Source: Cyprinodon diabolis
Lineage: Eukaryota; Chordata; Actinopteri; Cyprinodontiformes; Cyprinodontidae
Direction of reading: 5' to 3'
Length of the DNA: 64,000 bases
NCBI GenBank assembly: GCA_030533445.1
Contig: JARPUW010000553.1
Coordinates: 930,001-994,000, forward strand
The position numbers and the translations under genes are program-made. The notes under the pieces are model-generated. The model saw nothing but the letters and a program-made list of their open reading frames with translations. It searched no databases and was not told the origin of the DNA. Positions 23,156 to 35,653 of this stretch are shown in pieces (the first letter of the stretch is position 1; every line of letters begins with the position of its first letter).

Positions 23156-25321
23156 TGCTTCTGGAACCTTGAGCTGCTGGAACTTTGAGCTGCTGGAACC
23201 TTGAGCTGCTGGAACCTTGAGCTGCTGGAACTTTGAGCATCTGGAGCCTTGAGCTGCTGGACCCTTGAGCTTCTGGAACCTTGAGCTGCTGGTGCATCTG
23301 GAACCTTGAGCATCTGGAACCTTGAGCTGCTGGAACCTTGAGCTGCTGGAACCTTGAGTTGCTGGTGCTTCTGGAACCTTGAGCATCTGGAGCCTTGAGC
23401 TTCTGGAACCTTGAGCTGCTGGTGCTTCTGGAACCTTGAGCATCTGGAGCCTTGAGCTTCTGGAACCTTGATCTGCTGGAACCTTGAGCTGCTGGTGCTT
23501 CTGGAACCTTGAGCATGTGGATCCTTGAGCTACTGGAACCTTGAGCTGCTGGTGCTTCTGGAACCTTGAGCTGCTGGAACCTTGAGCTGCTGGAACCTTG
23601 AGCTGCTGGTGCTTCTGGAACCTTGAGAATCTGGAGCCTTGAGCTTCTGAAACCTTGGGCTGCTGGAGCCTTGAGCTGCTGGCGCTTCTGGAACCTTGAG
23701 CTGCTGGAACCTTGAGCTGCTGGAACCTTGAGCTGCTGGTGCTTCTGGAACCTTGAGCTGCTGGAACCTTGAGCTGCTGGTGCTTCTGGAACCTTGAGCT
23801 GCTGGAACCTTGAGCTGCTGGTGGTTCTGGAACCTTGAGCATCTGGAGCCTTGAGCTTCTGGAACCTTGAGCTGCTGGAGCCTTGAGCTGCTGGTGCTTC
23901 TGGAACCTTGAGCTGCTGGAACCTTGAGCTGCTGGAACATTGAGCTGCTGGAACTTTGAGCATCTGGAGCCTTGAGCTTCTGGAGCCTTGAGCTGCTGGA
24001 ACCTTGAGCTTCTGGAACCTTGAGCTGCTGGTGCATCTGGAACCTTGAGCATCTGGAGCCTTGAGCATCTGGAACCTTGAGCTGCTGGAGCCTTGAGCTG
24101 CTGGTGCTTCTGGAACTTTGAGCTGCTGGAACCTTGAGCTGCTGCAGCCTTGAGCTGCTGGTGCTTCTGGAACATTGAGCTGCTGGAACCTTGAGCTTCT
24201 GGAACCTCTAGCTTCTGGAGCCTTGAGCTGCTGTAACCCTGAGCTGCTGGAACCTTGAGCTGCTGGTGCTTCTGGAACCTTGAGCTGCTGGAACCTTGAG
24301 CTGCTGGAACCTTGAGCTGCTGGAACATTGAGCTGCTGGAACTTTGAGCATCTGGAGCCTTGAGCATCTGGAGCCTTGAGCTGCTGGAACCTTGAGCTTC
24401 TGGAACCTTGAGCTGCTGGTGCATCTGGAACCTTGAGCATCTGGAGCCTTGAGCTTCTGGAACCTTGAGCTGCTGGAGCCTTGAGCTGCTGGTGCTTCTG
24501 GAACTTTGAGCTGCTGGAGCCTTGAGCTTCTGGAACCTTGAGCTGCTGGTGCTTCTGGAACCTTGAGCTGCTGGAACCTTGAGCTGCTGGAACCTTGAGC
24601 TGCTGGTGCTTCTGGAACCTTGAGCATCTGGAGCCTTGAGCTTCTGGAACCTTGAGCTGCTGGAACCTTGAGCTGCTGGTGCTTCTGGAACATTGAGCAT
24701 CTGGAGCCTTGAGCTTCTGGAACCTTGAGCTTCTGGTGCTTCTGGAACCTTGAGCTGCTGGAACCTTGAGCTGCTGCAGCCTTGAGCTGCTGGTGCTTCT
24801 GGAACCCTGAGCTGCTGGAACCTTGAGCTGCTGGTGCTGCTGGAACCTTGAGCTGCTGGAACCTTGAGCTGCTGGTGCTTCTGGAACCTTGAGCTGCTGG
24901 AACCTTGAGCTGCTGGAACCTTGAGCTGCTGGTGCTTCTGGAACCTTGAGCATCTGGAGCCTTGAGCTTCTGGAACCTTGAGCTGCTGGTGCTTCTGGAA
25001 CCTTGAGCTGCTGGAACCTTGAGCTGCTGGAACCTTGAGCTGCTGGTGCTTCTGGAACCTTGAGCATCTGGAGCCTTGAGCTTCTGGAACCTTGAGCTGC
25101 TGGAACCTTGAGCTGCTGGTGCTTCTGGAACCTTGAGCATCTGGAGCCTTGAGCTTCTGGAACCTTGAGCTGCTGGTGCTTCTGGAACCTTGAGCTGCTG
25201 GAACCTTGAGCTGCTGGTGCTTCTGGAACCTTGAGCTGCTGGAACCTTGAGCTGCTGGAACCTTGAGCTGCTGGTGCTTCTGGAACCTTGAGCATCTGGA
25301 GCCTTGAGCTTCTGGAACCTT

Positions 25322-25700
25322 GAGCGGCTGGAGCCTTGAGCTGCTGGCGCTTCTGGAACCTTGAGCTGCTGGAACCTTGAGCTGCTGGTGCTTCTGGAAC
25401 CTTGAGCTGCTGGAACCTTGAGCTGCTGGTGCTTCTGGAACCTTGAGCTGCTGGAACCTTGAGCTGCTGGTGCTTCAGGAACCTTGAGCATCTGGAGCCT
25501 TGAGCTTCTGGAACCTTGAGCTGCTGGTGCTTCTGGAACCTTGAGCTGCTAGAGCCTTGAGCTGCTGGAACCTTGAGCTGCTGGTGCTTCTGGAACCTTG
25601 AGCTGCTGGAACCTTGAGCTGCTGGTGCTTCTGGAACCTTGAGCTGCTGGAACCTTGAGCTGCTGGTGGTTCTGGAACCTTGAGCATCTGGAGCCTATAG
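25322..25700 (+). repeat. Module G-T, copy 5
   Basis: GAGCGGCTGG at 25322, CCTATAG at 25694 and CCTTAAAC at 26018 have the standard spacings. It is the 9,718-bp-offset partner of copy 3. Confidence 0.85.
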
Positions 25701-28700
25701 CTTCTGGAACCTTGAGCTGCTGGAGCCTTGAGCTGCTGGTGCTTCTGGAACCTTGAGCTGCTGGAACCTTGAGCTGCTGGAACCTTGAGCTGCTGGAACT
25801 TTGAGCATCTGGAGCCTTGAGCATCTGGAGCCTTGAGCTGCTGGACCCTTGAGCTTCTGGAACCTTGAGCTGCTGGTGCATCTGGAACCTTGAGCATCTG
25901 GAACCTTGAGCTGCTGGAACCTTGAGCTGCTGGAACCTTGAGCTGCTGGTGCTTCTGGAACCTTGAGCATCTGGAGCCTTGAGCTTCTGGAACCTTGAGC
26001 TGCTGGTGCTTCTGGAACCTTAAACTGCTGGAACCTTGAGCTGCTGGTGCTTCTGGAACCTTGAGCATCTGGAGCCTTGAGCTTCTGGAACCTTGAGCTG
26101 CTGGAACCTTGAGCTGCTGGTGCTTCTGGAACCTTGAGCATGTGGAGCCTTGAGCTACTGGAACCTTGAGCTGCTGGTCTTTCTGGAACCTTGAGCTGCT
26201 GGAACTTTGAGCTGCTGGAACCTTGAGCTGCTGGTGCTTCTGGAACCTTGAGAATCTGGAGCCTTGAGCTTCTGGAACCTTGGGCTGCTGGAGCCTTGAG
26301 CTGCTGGCGCTTCTGGAACCTTGAGCTGCTGGAACCTTGAGCTGCTGGAACCTTGAGCTGCTGGTGCTTCTGGAACCTTGATCTGCTGGAACCTTGAGCT
26401 GCTGGTGCTTCTGGAACCTTGAGCTGCTGGAACCTTGAGCTGCTGGTGGTTCTGGAACCTTGAGCATCTGGAGCCTTGAGCTTCTGGAACCTTGAGCTGC
26501 TGGAGCCTTGAGCTGCTGGTGCTTCTGGAACCTTGAGCTGCTGGAACCTTGAGCTGCTGGAACCTTGAGCTGCTGGAACATTGAGCTGCTGGAACTTTGA
26601 GCATCTGGAGCCTTGAGCATCTGGAGCCTTGAGCTGCTGGAACCTTGAGCTTCTGAAACCTTGAGCTGCTGGAGCCTTGAGCTGCTGGTGCTTCTGGAAC
26701 TTTGAGCTGCTGGAACCTTGAGCTGCTGCAGCCTTGAGCTGCTGGTGCTTCTGGAACATTGAGCTGCTGGAACCTTGAGCTTCTGGAACCTCTAGCTTCT
26801 GGAGCCTTGAGCTGCTGTAACCCTGAGCTGCTGGAACCTTGAGCTGCTGGTGCTTCTGGAACCTTGAGCTGCTGGAACCTTGAGCTGCTGGAACCTTGAG
26901 CTGCTGGTGCATCTGGAACCTTGAGCATCTGGAGCCTTGAGCTTCTGGAACCTTGAGCTGCTGGAGCCTTGAGTTGCTGGTGCTTCTGGAACTTTGAGCT
27001 GCTGGAACCTTGAGCTGCTGCAGCCTTGAGCTGCTGGTGCTTCTGGAACATTGAGCTGCTGGAACCTTGAGCTTCTGGAACCTCTAGCTTCTGGAGCCTT
27101 GAGCTGCTGTAACCCTGAGCTGCTGGAACCTTGAGCTGCTGGTGCTGCTGGAACCTTGAGCTGCTGGAACCTTGAGCTGCTGGTGCTTCTGGAACCTTCA
27201 GCTGCTGGAACCTTGAGCTGCTGGAACCTTGAGCTGCTGGTGCTTCTGGAACCTTGAGCATCTGGAGCCTTGAGCTTCTGGAACCTTGAGCTGCTGGTGC
27301 TTCTGGAACCTTGAGCTGCTGGAGCCTTGAGCTGCTGGTGCTTCTGGAACCTTGAGCTGCTGGAACCTTGAGCTGCTGGAACCTTGAGCTGCTGGAACAT
27401 TGAGCTGCTGGAACTTTGAGCATCTGGAGCCTTGAGCATCTGGAGCCTTGAGCTGCTGGAACCTTGAGCTTCTGGAACCTTGAGCTGCTGGTGCATCTGG
27501 AACCTTGAGCATCTGGAGCCTTGAGCTTCTGGAACCTTGAGCTGCTGGAGCCTTGAGCTGCTGGTGCTTCTGGAACTTTGAGCTGCTGGAACCTTGAGCT
27601 GCTGGAACCTTGAGCTGCTGGTGCTTCTGGAACCTTGAGCTGCTGGAACCTTGAGCTGCTGGTGCTTCTGGAACCTTGAGCATCTGGAGCCTTGAGCTTC
27701 TGGAACCTTGAGCTGCTGGTGCTTCTGGAACCTTGAGCTGCTGGAACCTTGAGCTGCTGGAACCTTTAGCTGCTGGAACCTTGAGCTGCTGGTGCTTCTG
27801 GAACCTTGAGCATCTGGAGCCTTGAGCTTCTGGAACCTTGAGCTGCTGGAACCTTGAGCTGCTGGTGCTTCTGGAACCTTGAGCTTCTGGAGCCTTGAGC
27901 TTCTGGAACCTTGAGCTGCTGGTGCTTCTGGAACCTTGAGCTGCTGGAACCTTGAGCTGCTGGTGCTTCTGGAACCTTGAGCTGCTGGAACCTTGAGCTG
28001 CTGGAACCTTGAGCTGCTGGTGCTTCTGGAACCTTGAGCATCTGGAGCCTTGAGCTTCTGGAACCTTGAGCTGCTGGAACCTTGAGCTGCTGAAGCATTG
28101 AGCTGCTGGTGCTTCTGGAACCTTGAGCTTCTGGAACCTTGAGCTGCTGGTGCATCTGGAACCTTGAGCATCTGGAGCCTTGAGCTTCTGGAACCTTGAG
28201 CTGCTGGAGCCTTGAGCTGCTGGTGCTTCTGGAACCTTGAGCTGCTGGAACCTTGAGCTGCTGGAACCTTGAGCTGCTGGAACCTTGAGCTGCTGGTGCT
28301 TCTGGAACCTTGAGCTGCTGGAACCTTGAGCTGCTGGAACCTTGAGCTGCTGGAACATTGAGCTGCTGGAACTTTGAGCATCTGGAGCCTTGAGCATCTG
28401 GAGCCTTGAGCTGCTGGAACCTTGAGCTCCTGGAACCTTGAGCTGCTGGTGCATCTGGAACCTTGAGCATCTGGAGCCTTGAGCTTCTGGAACCTTGAGC
28501 TGCTGGAGCCTTGAGCTGCTGGTGCTTCTGGAACTTTGAGCTGCTGGAGCCTTGAGCTTCTGGAACCTTGAGCTGCTGGTGCTTCTGGAACCTTGAGCTG
28601 CTGGAACCTTGAGCTGCTGGAACCTTGAGCTGCTGGTGCTTCTGGAACCTTGAGCATCTGGAGCCTTGAGCTTCTGGAACCTTGAGCTGCTGGAACCTTG

Positions 28701-29351
28701 AGCTGCTGGTGCTTCTGGAACATTGAGCATCTGGAGCCTTGAGCTTCTGGAACCTTGAGCTTCTGGTGCTTCTGGAACCTTGAGCTGCTGGAACCTTGAG
28801 CTGCTGCAGCCTTGAGCTGCTGGTGCTTCTGGAACCCTGAGCTGCTGGAACCTTGAGCTGCTGGTGCTGCTGGAACCTTGAGCTGCTGGAACCTTGAGCT
28901 GCTGGTGCTTCTGGAACCTTGAGCTGCTGGAACCTTGAGCTGCTGGAACCTTGAGCTGCTGGTGCTTCTGGAACCTTGAGCATCTGGAGCCTTGAGCTTC
29001 TGGAACCTTGAGCTGCTGGTGCTTCTGGAACCTTGAGCTGCTGGAACCTTGAGCTGCTGGAACCTTGAGCTGCTGGTGCTTCTGGAACCTTGAGCATCTG
29101 GAGCCTTGAGCTTCTGGAACCTTGAGCTGCTGGAACCTTGAGCTGCTGGTGCTTCTGGAACCTTGAGCATCTGGAGCCTTGAGCTTCTGGAACCTTGAGC
29201 TGCTGGTGCTTCTGGAACCTTGAGCTGCTGGAACCTTGAGCTGCTGGTGCTTCTGGAACCTTGAGCTGCTGGAACCTTGAGCTGCTGGAACCTTGAGCTG
29301 CTGGTGCTTCTGGAACCTTGAGCATCTGGAGCCTTGAGCTTCTGGAACCTT
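25322..29351 (+). repeat. 4,030-bp tandem duplication, second occurrence
   Basis: The same 4,030-bp spacing recurs at 25322 and 29352. It was inherited inside the right copy of the 9,718-bp duplication rather than arising independently. Confidence 0.75.
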
Positions 29352-29730
29352 GAGCGGCTGGAGCCTTGAGCTGCTGGCGCTTCTGGAACCTTGAGCTGCT
29401 GGAACCTTGAGCTGCTGGTGCTTCTGGAACCTTGAGCTGCTGGAACCTTGAGCTGCTGGTGCTTCTGGAACCTTGAGCTGCTGGAACCTTGAGCTGCTGG
29501 TGCTTCAGGAACCTTGAGCATCTGGAGCCTTGAGCTTCTGGAACCTTGAGCTGCTGGTGCTTCTGGAACCTTGAGCTGCTAGAGCCTTGAGCTGCTGGAA
29601 CCTTGAGCTGCTGGTGCTTCTGGAACCTTGAGCTGCTGGAACCTTGAGCTGCTGGTGCTTCTGGAACCTTGAGCTGCTGGAACCTTGAGCTGCTGGTGGT
29701 TCTGGAACCTTGAGCATCTGGAGCCTATAG
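29352..29730 (+). repeat. Module G-T, copy 6
   Basis: GAGCGGCTGG is at 29352 and CCTATAG at 29724. CCTTAAAC is at 30032, only 308 bp after CCTATAG, so exactly one 16-bp unit is missing relative to the other copies. It is the 9,718-bp-offset partner of copy 4. Confidence 0.85.
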
Positions 29731-31951
29731 CTTCTGGAACCTTGAGCTGCTGGAGCCTTGAGCTGCTGGTGCTTCTGGAACCTTGAGCTGCTGGAACCTT
29801 GAGCTGCTGGAACCTTGAGCTGCTGGAACTTTGAGCATCTGGAGCCTTGAGCATCTGGAGCCTTGAGCTGCTGGACCCTTGAGCTTCTGGAACCTTGAGC
29901 TGCTGGTGCATCTGGAACCTTGAGCATCTGGAACCTTGAGCTGCTGGAACCTTGAGCTGCTGGTGCTTCTGGAACCTTGAGCATCTGGAGCCTTGAGCTT
30001 CTGGAACCTTGAGCTGCTGGTGCTTCTGGAACCTTAAACTGCTGGAACCTTGAGCTGCTGGTGCTTCTGGAACCTTGAGCATCTGGAGCCTTGAGCTTCT
30101 GGAACCTTGAGCTGCTGGAACCTTGAGCTGCTGGTGCTTCTGGAACCTTGAGCATGTGGAGCCTTGAGCTACTGGAACCTTGAGCTGCTGGTCTTTCTGG
30201 AACCTTGAGCTGCTGGAACTTTGAGCTGCTGGAACCTTGAGCTGCTGGTGCTTCTGGAACCTTGAGAATCTGGAGCCTTGAGCTTCTGGAACCTTGGGCT
30301 GCTGGAGCCTTGAGCTGCTGGCGCTTCTGGAACCTTGAGCTGCTGGAACCTTGAGCTGCTGGAACCTTGAGCTGCTGGTGCTTCTGGAACCTTGATCTGC
30401 TGGAACCTTGAGCTGCTGGTGCTTCTGGAACCTTGAGCTGCTGGAACCTTGAGCTGCTGGTGGTTCTGGAACCTTGAGCATCTGGAGCCTTGAGCTTCTG
30501 GAACCTTGAGCTGCTGGAGCCTTGAGCTGCTGGTGCTTCTGGAACCTTGAGCTGCTGGAACCTTGAGCTGCTGGAACCTTGAGCTGCTGGAACATTGAGC
30601 TGCTGGAACTTTGAGCATCTGGAGCCTTGAGCATCTGGAGCCTTGAGCTGCTGGAACCTTGAGCTTCTGGAACCTTGAGCTGCTGGAGCCTTGAGCTGCT
30701 GGTGCTTCTGGAACTTTGAGCTGCTGGAACCTTGAGCTGCTGCAGCCTTGAGCTGCTGGTGCTTCTGGAACATTGAGCTGCTGGAACCTTGAGCTTCTGG
30801 AACCTCTAGCTTCTGGAGCCTTGAGCTGCTGTAACCCTGAGCTGCTGGAACCTTGAGCTGCTGGTGCTTCTGGAACCTTGAGCTGCTGGAACCTTGAGCT
30901 GCTGGAACCTTGAGCTGCTGGAACATTGAGCTGCTGGAACTTTGAGCATCTGGAGCCTTGAGCATCTGGAGCCTTGAGCTGCTGGAACCTTGAGCTTCTG
31001 GAACCTTGAGCTGCTGGTGCATCTGGAACCTTGAGCATCTGGAGCCTTGAGCTTCTGGAACCTTGAGCTGCTGGAGCCTTGAGTTGCTGGTGCTTCTGGA
31101 ACTTTGAGCTGCTGGAACCTTGAGCTGCTGCAGCCTTGAGCTGCTGGTGCTTCTGGAACATTGAGCTGCTGGAACCTTGAGCTTCTGGAACCTCTAGCTT
31201 CTGGAGCCTTGAGCTGCTGTAACCCTGAGCTGCTGGAACCTTGAGCTGCTGGTGCTGCTGGAACCTTGAGCTGCTGGAACCTTGAGCTGCTGGTGCTTCT
31301 GGAACCTTCAGCTGCTGGAACCTTGAGCTGCTGGAACCTTGAGCTGCTGGTGCTTCTGGAACCTTGAGCATCTGGAGCCTTGAGCTTCTGGAACCTTGAG
31401 CTGCTGGTGCTTCTGGAACCTTGAGCTGCTGGAGCCTTGAGCTGCCGGAACTCTGAGCTGCTGGAGCCTTGAGCTGCTGGAACCTTGAGCTGCTGGTGCT
31501 TCTGGAACCTTGAGCTGCTGGAACCTTGAGTTGCTGGTGCTTCTGGAACCTTGAGCTGCTGGAACCTTGAGCTGCTGGAGCCTTGAGCTGCTGGTGCTTC
31601 TGGAACCTTGAGCTGCTGGAACCTTGAGCTGCTGGAACCTTGAGCTGCTGGAGCCTTAAGCTGCTGGTGCTGCTGGAACCTTGAGCTGCTGGAACCTTGA
31701 GCTGCTGGTGCTTCTGGAACCTTGAGCTGCTGGAACCTTGAGCTGCTGGTGCTTCTGGAACCTTGAGCATCTGGAGCCTTGAGCTTCTGGAACCTTGAGC
31801 TGCTGGTGCTTCTGGAACCTTGAGCTTCTGGAACCTTGAGCTGCTGGTGCATCTGGAACCTTGAGCATCTGGAGCCTTGAGCTTCTGGAACCTTGAGCTG
31901 CTGGAGCCTTGAGCTGCTGGTGCTTCTGGAACTTTGATCTGCTGGAACCTT

Positions 31952-32873
31952 GAGCAACTGCAGCCTTGAGCTGCTGGTGCTTCTGGAACATTGAGCTGCT
32001 GGAACCTTGAGCTTCTGGAACCTCTAGCTTCTGGAGCCTTGAGCTGCTGTAACCCTGAGCTGCTGGAACCTTGAGCTGCTGGTGCTGCTGGAACCTTGAG
32101 CTGCTGGAACCTTGAGCTGCTGGTGCTTCTTGAACCTTCAGCTGCTGGAACCTTGAGCTGCTGGAACCTTGAGCTGCTGGTGCTTCTGGAACCTTGAGCA
32201 TCTGGAGCCTTGAGCTTCTGGAACCTTGAGCTGCTGGTGCTTCTGGAACCTTGAGCTGCTGGAGCCTTGAGCTGCTGGAACTTTGAGCTGCTGGAGCCTT
32301 GAGCTGCTGGAACCTTGAGCTGCTGGTGCTTCTGGAACCTTGAGCTGCTGGAACCTTGAGCTGCTGGTGCTTCTGGAACCTTGAGCTGCTGGAACCTTGA
32401 GCTGCTGGTGCTTCTGGAACCTTGAACATCTGGAGCCTTGAGCTTCTGGAACCTTGAGCTGCTGGAGCCTTAAGCTGCTGGTGCTGCTGGAACCTTGAGC
32501 TGCTGGAACCTTGAGCTGCTGGTGCTTCTGGAACCTTGAGCTGCTGGAACCTTGAGCTGCTGGTGCTTCTGGAACCTTGAGCATCTGGAGCCTTGAGCTT
32601 CTGGAACCTTGAGCTGCTGGTGCTTCTGGAACCTTGAGCTGCTGGAACCTTGAGCTGCTGGTGTTTCTGGAACCTTGAGCATCTGAAGCCTTGAGCTGCT
32701 GGAACCTTGAGCTGCTGGTGCTTCTGGAACCTTGAGCTGTTGGAACCTTGAGCTGCTGGTGCTTCTGGAACCTTGAGCTGCTGGAACCTTGAGCTGCTGG
32801 TGGTTCTGGAACCTTGAACATCTGGAGCCTATAGCTTCTGGAACCTTGAGCTGCTGGAGCCTTGAGCTGAAGG
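31952..32873 (+). repeat. Module K-P, copy 3
   Basis: GAGCAACTGCAG is at 31952, CCTATAG at 32828 and GAGCTGAAGG at 32864. It is exactly 9,718 bp from copy 2 (876-bp form). Confidence 0.85.
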
Positions 32874-32929
32874 TGCTTCTGGAACCTTGAGCTGCTGGAA
32901 CTTTGAGCTGCTGGAACCTTGAGCTGCTG

Positions 32930-34291
32930 GAACCTTGAGCTGCTGGAACTTTGAGCATCTGGAGCCTTGAGCTGCTGGACCCTTGAGCTTCTGGAACCTT
33001 GAGCTGCTGGTGCATCTGGAACCTTGAGCATCTGGAACCTTGAGCTGCTGGAACCTTGAGCTGCTGGAACCTTGAGTTGCTGGTGCTTCTGGAACCTTGA
33101 GCATCTGGAGCCTTGAGCTTCTGGGACCTTGAGCTGCTGGTGCTTCTGGAACCTTGAGCATCTGGAGCCTTGAGCTTCTGGAACCTTGATCTGCTGGAAC
33201 CTTGAGCTGCTGGTGCTTCTGGAACCTTGAGCATGTGGATCCTTGAGCTACTGGAACCTTGAGCTGCTGGTGCTTCTGGAACCTTGAGCTGCTGGAACCT
33301 TGAGCTGCTGGAACCTTGAGCTGCTGGTGCTTCTGGAACCTTGAGAATCTGGAGCCTTGAGCTTCTGAAACCTTGGGCTGCTGGAGCCTTGAGCTGCTGG
33401 CGCTTCTGGAACCTTGAGCTGCTGGAACCTTGAGCTGCTGGAACCTTGAGCTGCTGGTGCTTCTGGAACCTTGAGCTGCTGGAACCTTGAGCTGCTGGTG
33501 CTTCTGGAACCTTGAGCTGCTGGAACCTTGAGCTGCTGGTGGTTCTGGAACCTTGAGCATCTGGAGCCTTGAGCTTCTGGAACCTTGAGCTGCTGGAGCC
33601 TTGAGCTGCTGGTGCTTCTGGAACCTTGAGCTGCTGGAACCTTGAGCTGCTGGAACATTGAGCTGCTGGAACTTTGAGCATCTGGAGCCTTGAGCTTCTG
33701 GAGCCTTGAGCTGCTGGAACCTTGAGCTTCTGGAACCTTGAGCTGCTGGTGCATCTGGAACCTTGAGCATCTGGAGCCTTGAGCATCTGGAACCTTGAGC
33801 TGCTGGAGCCTTGAGCTGCTGGTGCTTCTGGAACTTTGAGCTGCTGGAACCTTGAGCTGCTGCAGCCTTGAGCTGCTGGTGCTTCTGGAACATTGAGCTG
33901 CTGGAACCTTGAGCTTCTGGAACCTCTAGCTTCTGGAGCCTTGAGCTGCTGTAACCCTGAGCTGCTGGAACCTTGAGCTGCTGGTGCTTCTGGAACCTTG
34001 AGCTGCTGGAACCTTGAGCTGCTGGAACCTTGAGCTGCTGGAACATTGAGCTGCTGGAACTTTGAGCATCTGGAGCCTTGAGCATCTGGAGCCTTGAGCT
34101 GCTGGAACCTTGAGCTTCTGGAACCTTGAGCTGCTGGTGCATCTGGAACCTTGAGCATCTGGAACCTTGAGCATGTGGATCCTTGAGCTACTGGAACCTT
34201 GAGCTGCTGGTGCTTCTGGAACCTTGAGCTGCTGGAGCCTTGAGCTTCTGGAACCTTGAGCTGCTGGTGCTTCTGGAACCTTGAGCATCTG
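32930..34291 (+). repeat. 1,362-bp tandem duplication, left copy
   Basis: The unit order from about 32,930 (AACTTTGAG, then the GGACCCTTGAG variant) to 34,291 is repeated immediately at 34,292-35,653. Marker GAGCTACTGG occurs near 33,246 and again 1,362 bp later. Confidence 0.8.
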
Positions 34292-35653
34292 GAACCTTGA
34301 GCTGCTGGAACTTTGAGCATCTGGAGCCTTGAGCTGCTGGACCCTTGAGCTTCTGGAACCTTGAGCTGCTGGTGCATCTGGAACCTTGAGCATCTGGAAC
34401 CTTGAGCTGCTGGAACCTTGAGCTGCTGGAACCTTGAGTTGCTGGTGCTTCTGGAACCTTGAGCATCTGGAGCCTTGAGCTTCTGGAACCTTGAGCTGCT
34501 GGTGCTTCTGGAACCTTGAGCATCTGGAGCCTTGAGCTTCTGGAACCTTGATCTGCTGGAACCTTGAGCTGCTGGTGCTTCTGGAACCTTGAGCATGTGG
34601 ATCCTTGAGCTACTGGAACCTTGAGCTGCTGGTGCTTCTGGAACCTTGAGCTGCTGGAACCTTGAGCTGCTGGAACCTTGAGCTGCTGGTGCTTCTGGAA
34701 CCTTGAGAATCTGGAGCCTTGAGCTTCTGAAACCTTGGGCTGCTGGAGCCTTGAGCTGCTGGCGCTTCTGGAACCTTGAGCTGCTGGAACCTTGAGCTGC
34801 TGGAACCTTGAGCTGCTGGTGCTTCTGGAACCTTGAGCTGCTGGAACCTTGAGCTGCTGGTGCTTCTGGAACCTTGAGCTGCTGGAACCTTGAGCTGCTG
34901 GTGGTTCTGGAACCTTGAGCATCTGGAGCCTTGAGCTTCTGGAACCTTGAGCTGCTGGAGCCTTGAGCTGCTGGTGCTTCTGGAACCTTGAGCTGCTGGA
35001 ACCTTGAGCTGCTGGAACATTGAGCTGCTGGAACTTTGAGCATCTGGAGCCTTGAGCTTCTGGAGCCTTGAGCTGCTGGAACCTTGAGCTTCTGGAACCT
35101 TGAGCTGCTGGTGCATCTGGAACCTTGAGCATCTGGAGCCTTGAGCATCTGGAACCTTGAGCTGCTGGAGCCTTGAGCTGCTGGTGCTTCTGGAACTTTG
35201 AGCTGCTGGAACCTTGAGCTGCTGCAGCCTTGAGCTGCTGGTGCTTCTGGAACATTGAGCTGCTGGAACCTTGAGCTTCTGGAACCTCTAGCTTCTGGAG
35301 CCTTGAGCTGCTGTAACCCTGAGCTGCTGGAACCTTGAGCTGCTGGTGCTTCTGGAACCTTGAGCTGCTGGAACCTTGAGCTGCTGGAACCTTGAGCTGC
35401 TGGAACATTGAGCTGCTGGAACTTTGAGCATCTGGAGCCTTGAGCATCTGGAGCCTTGAGCTGCTGGAACCTTGAGCTTCTGGAACCTTGAGCTGCTGGT
35501 GCATCTGGAACCTTGAACATCTGGAACCTTGAGCATGTGGATCCTTGAGCTACTGGAACCTTGAGCTGCTGGTGCTTCTGGAACCTTGAGCTGCTGGAGC
35601 CTTGAGCTTCTGGAACCTTGAGCTGCTGGTGCTTCTGGAACCTTGAGCATCTG
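34292..35653 (+). repeat. 1,362-bp tandem duplication, right copy
   Basis: This copy starts at the junction GCATCTGGAACC near 34,291, which replaces the expected GCATCTGGAGCC. It runs to about 35,653 and then joins the 27.5-kb-offset duplicon. It has no counterpart near 5.4-6.9 kb, so it is a late local event. Confidence 0.78.

Larger units (their letters stand above)
14680..24397 (+). repeat. 9,718-bp tandem duplication, left copy
   Basis: GAGCGGCTGG (15604/25322 and 19634/29352), GAGCAACTGCAG (22234/31952) and GAGCTGAAGG (23146/32864) all lie exactly 9,718 bp from a partner. The junction near 24.4 kb is hybrid: its left side continues the module K-P lineage, while from about 24.42 kb it resembles 14.7 kb. 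The GAGCTCC variant at 14660 is GAGCTTC at the matching place (24394). Boundaries are good to about 200 bp. Confidence 0.82.
24398..34115 (+). repeat. 9,718-bp tandem duplication, right copy
   Basis: This is the partner of the preceding copy. Interior differences include one extra 16-bp unit near 28,270 (the GAGCTCC variant is 9,734 bp from its partner at 18690), compensated before 29352. One 16-bp unit is missing between 29724 and 30032. Confidence 0.82.
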
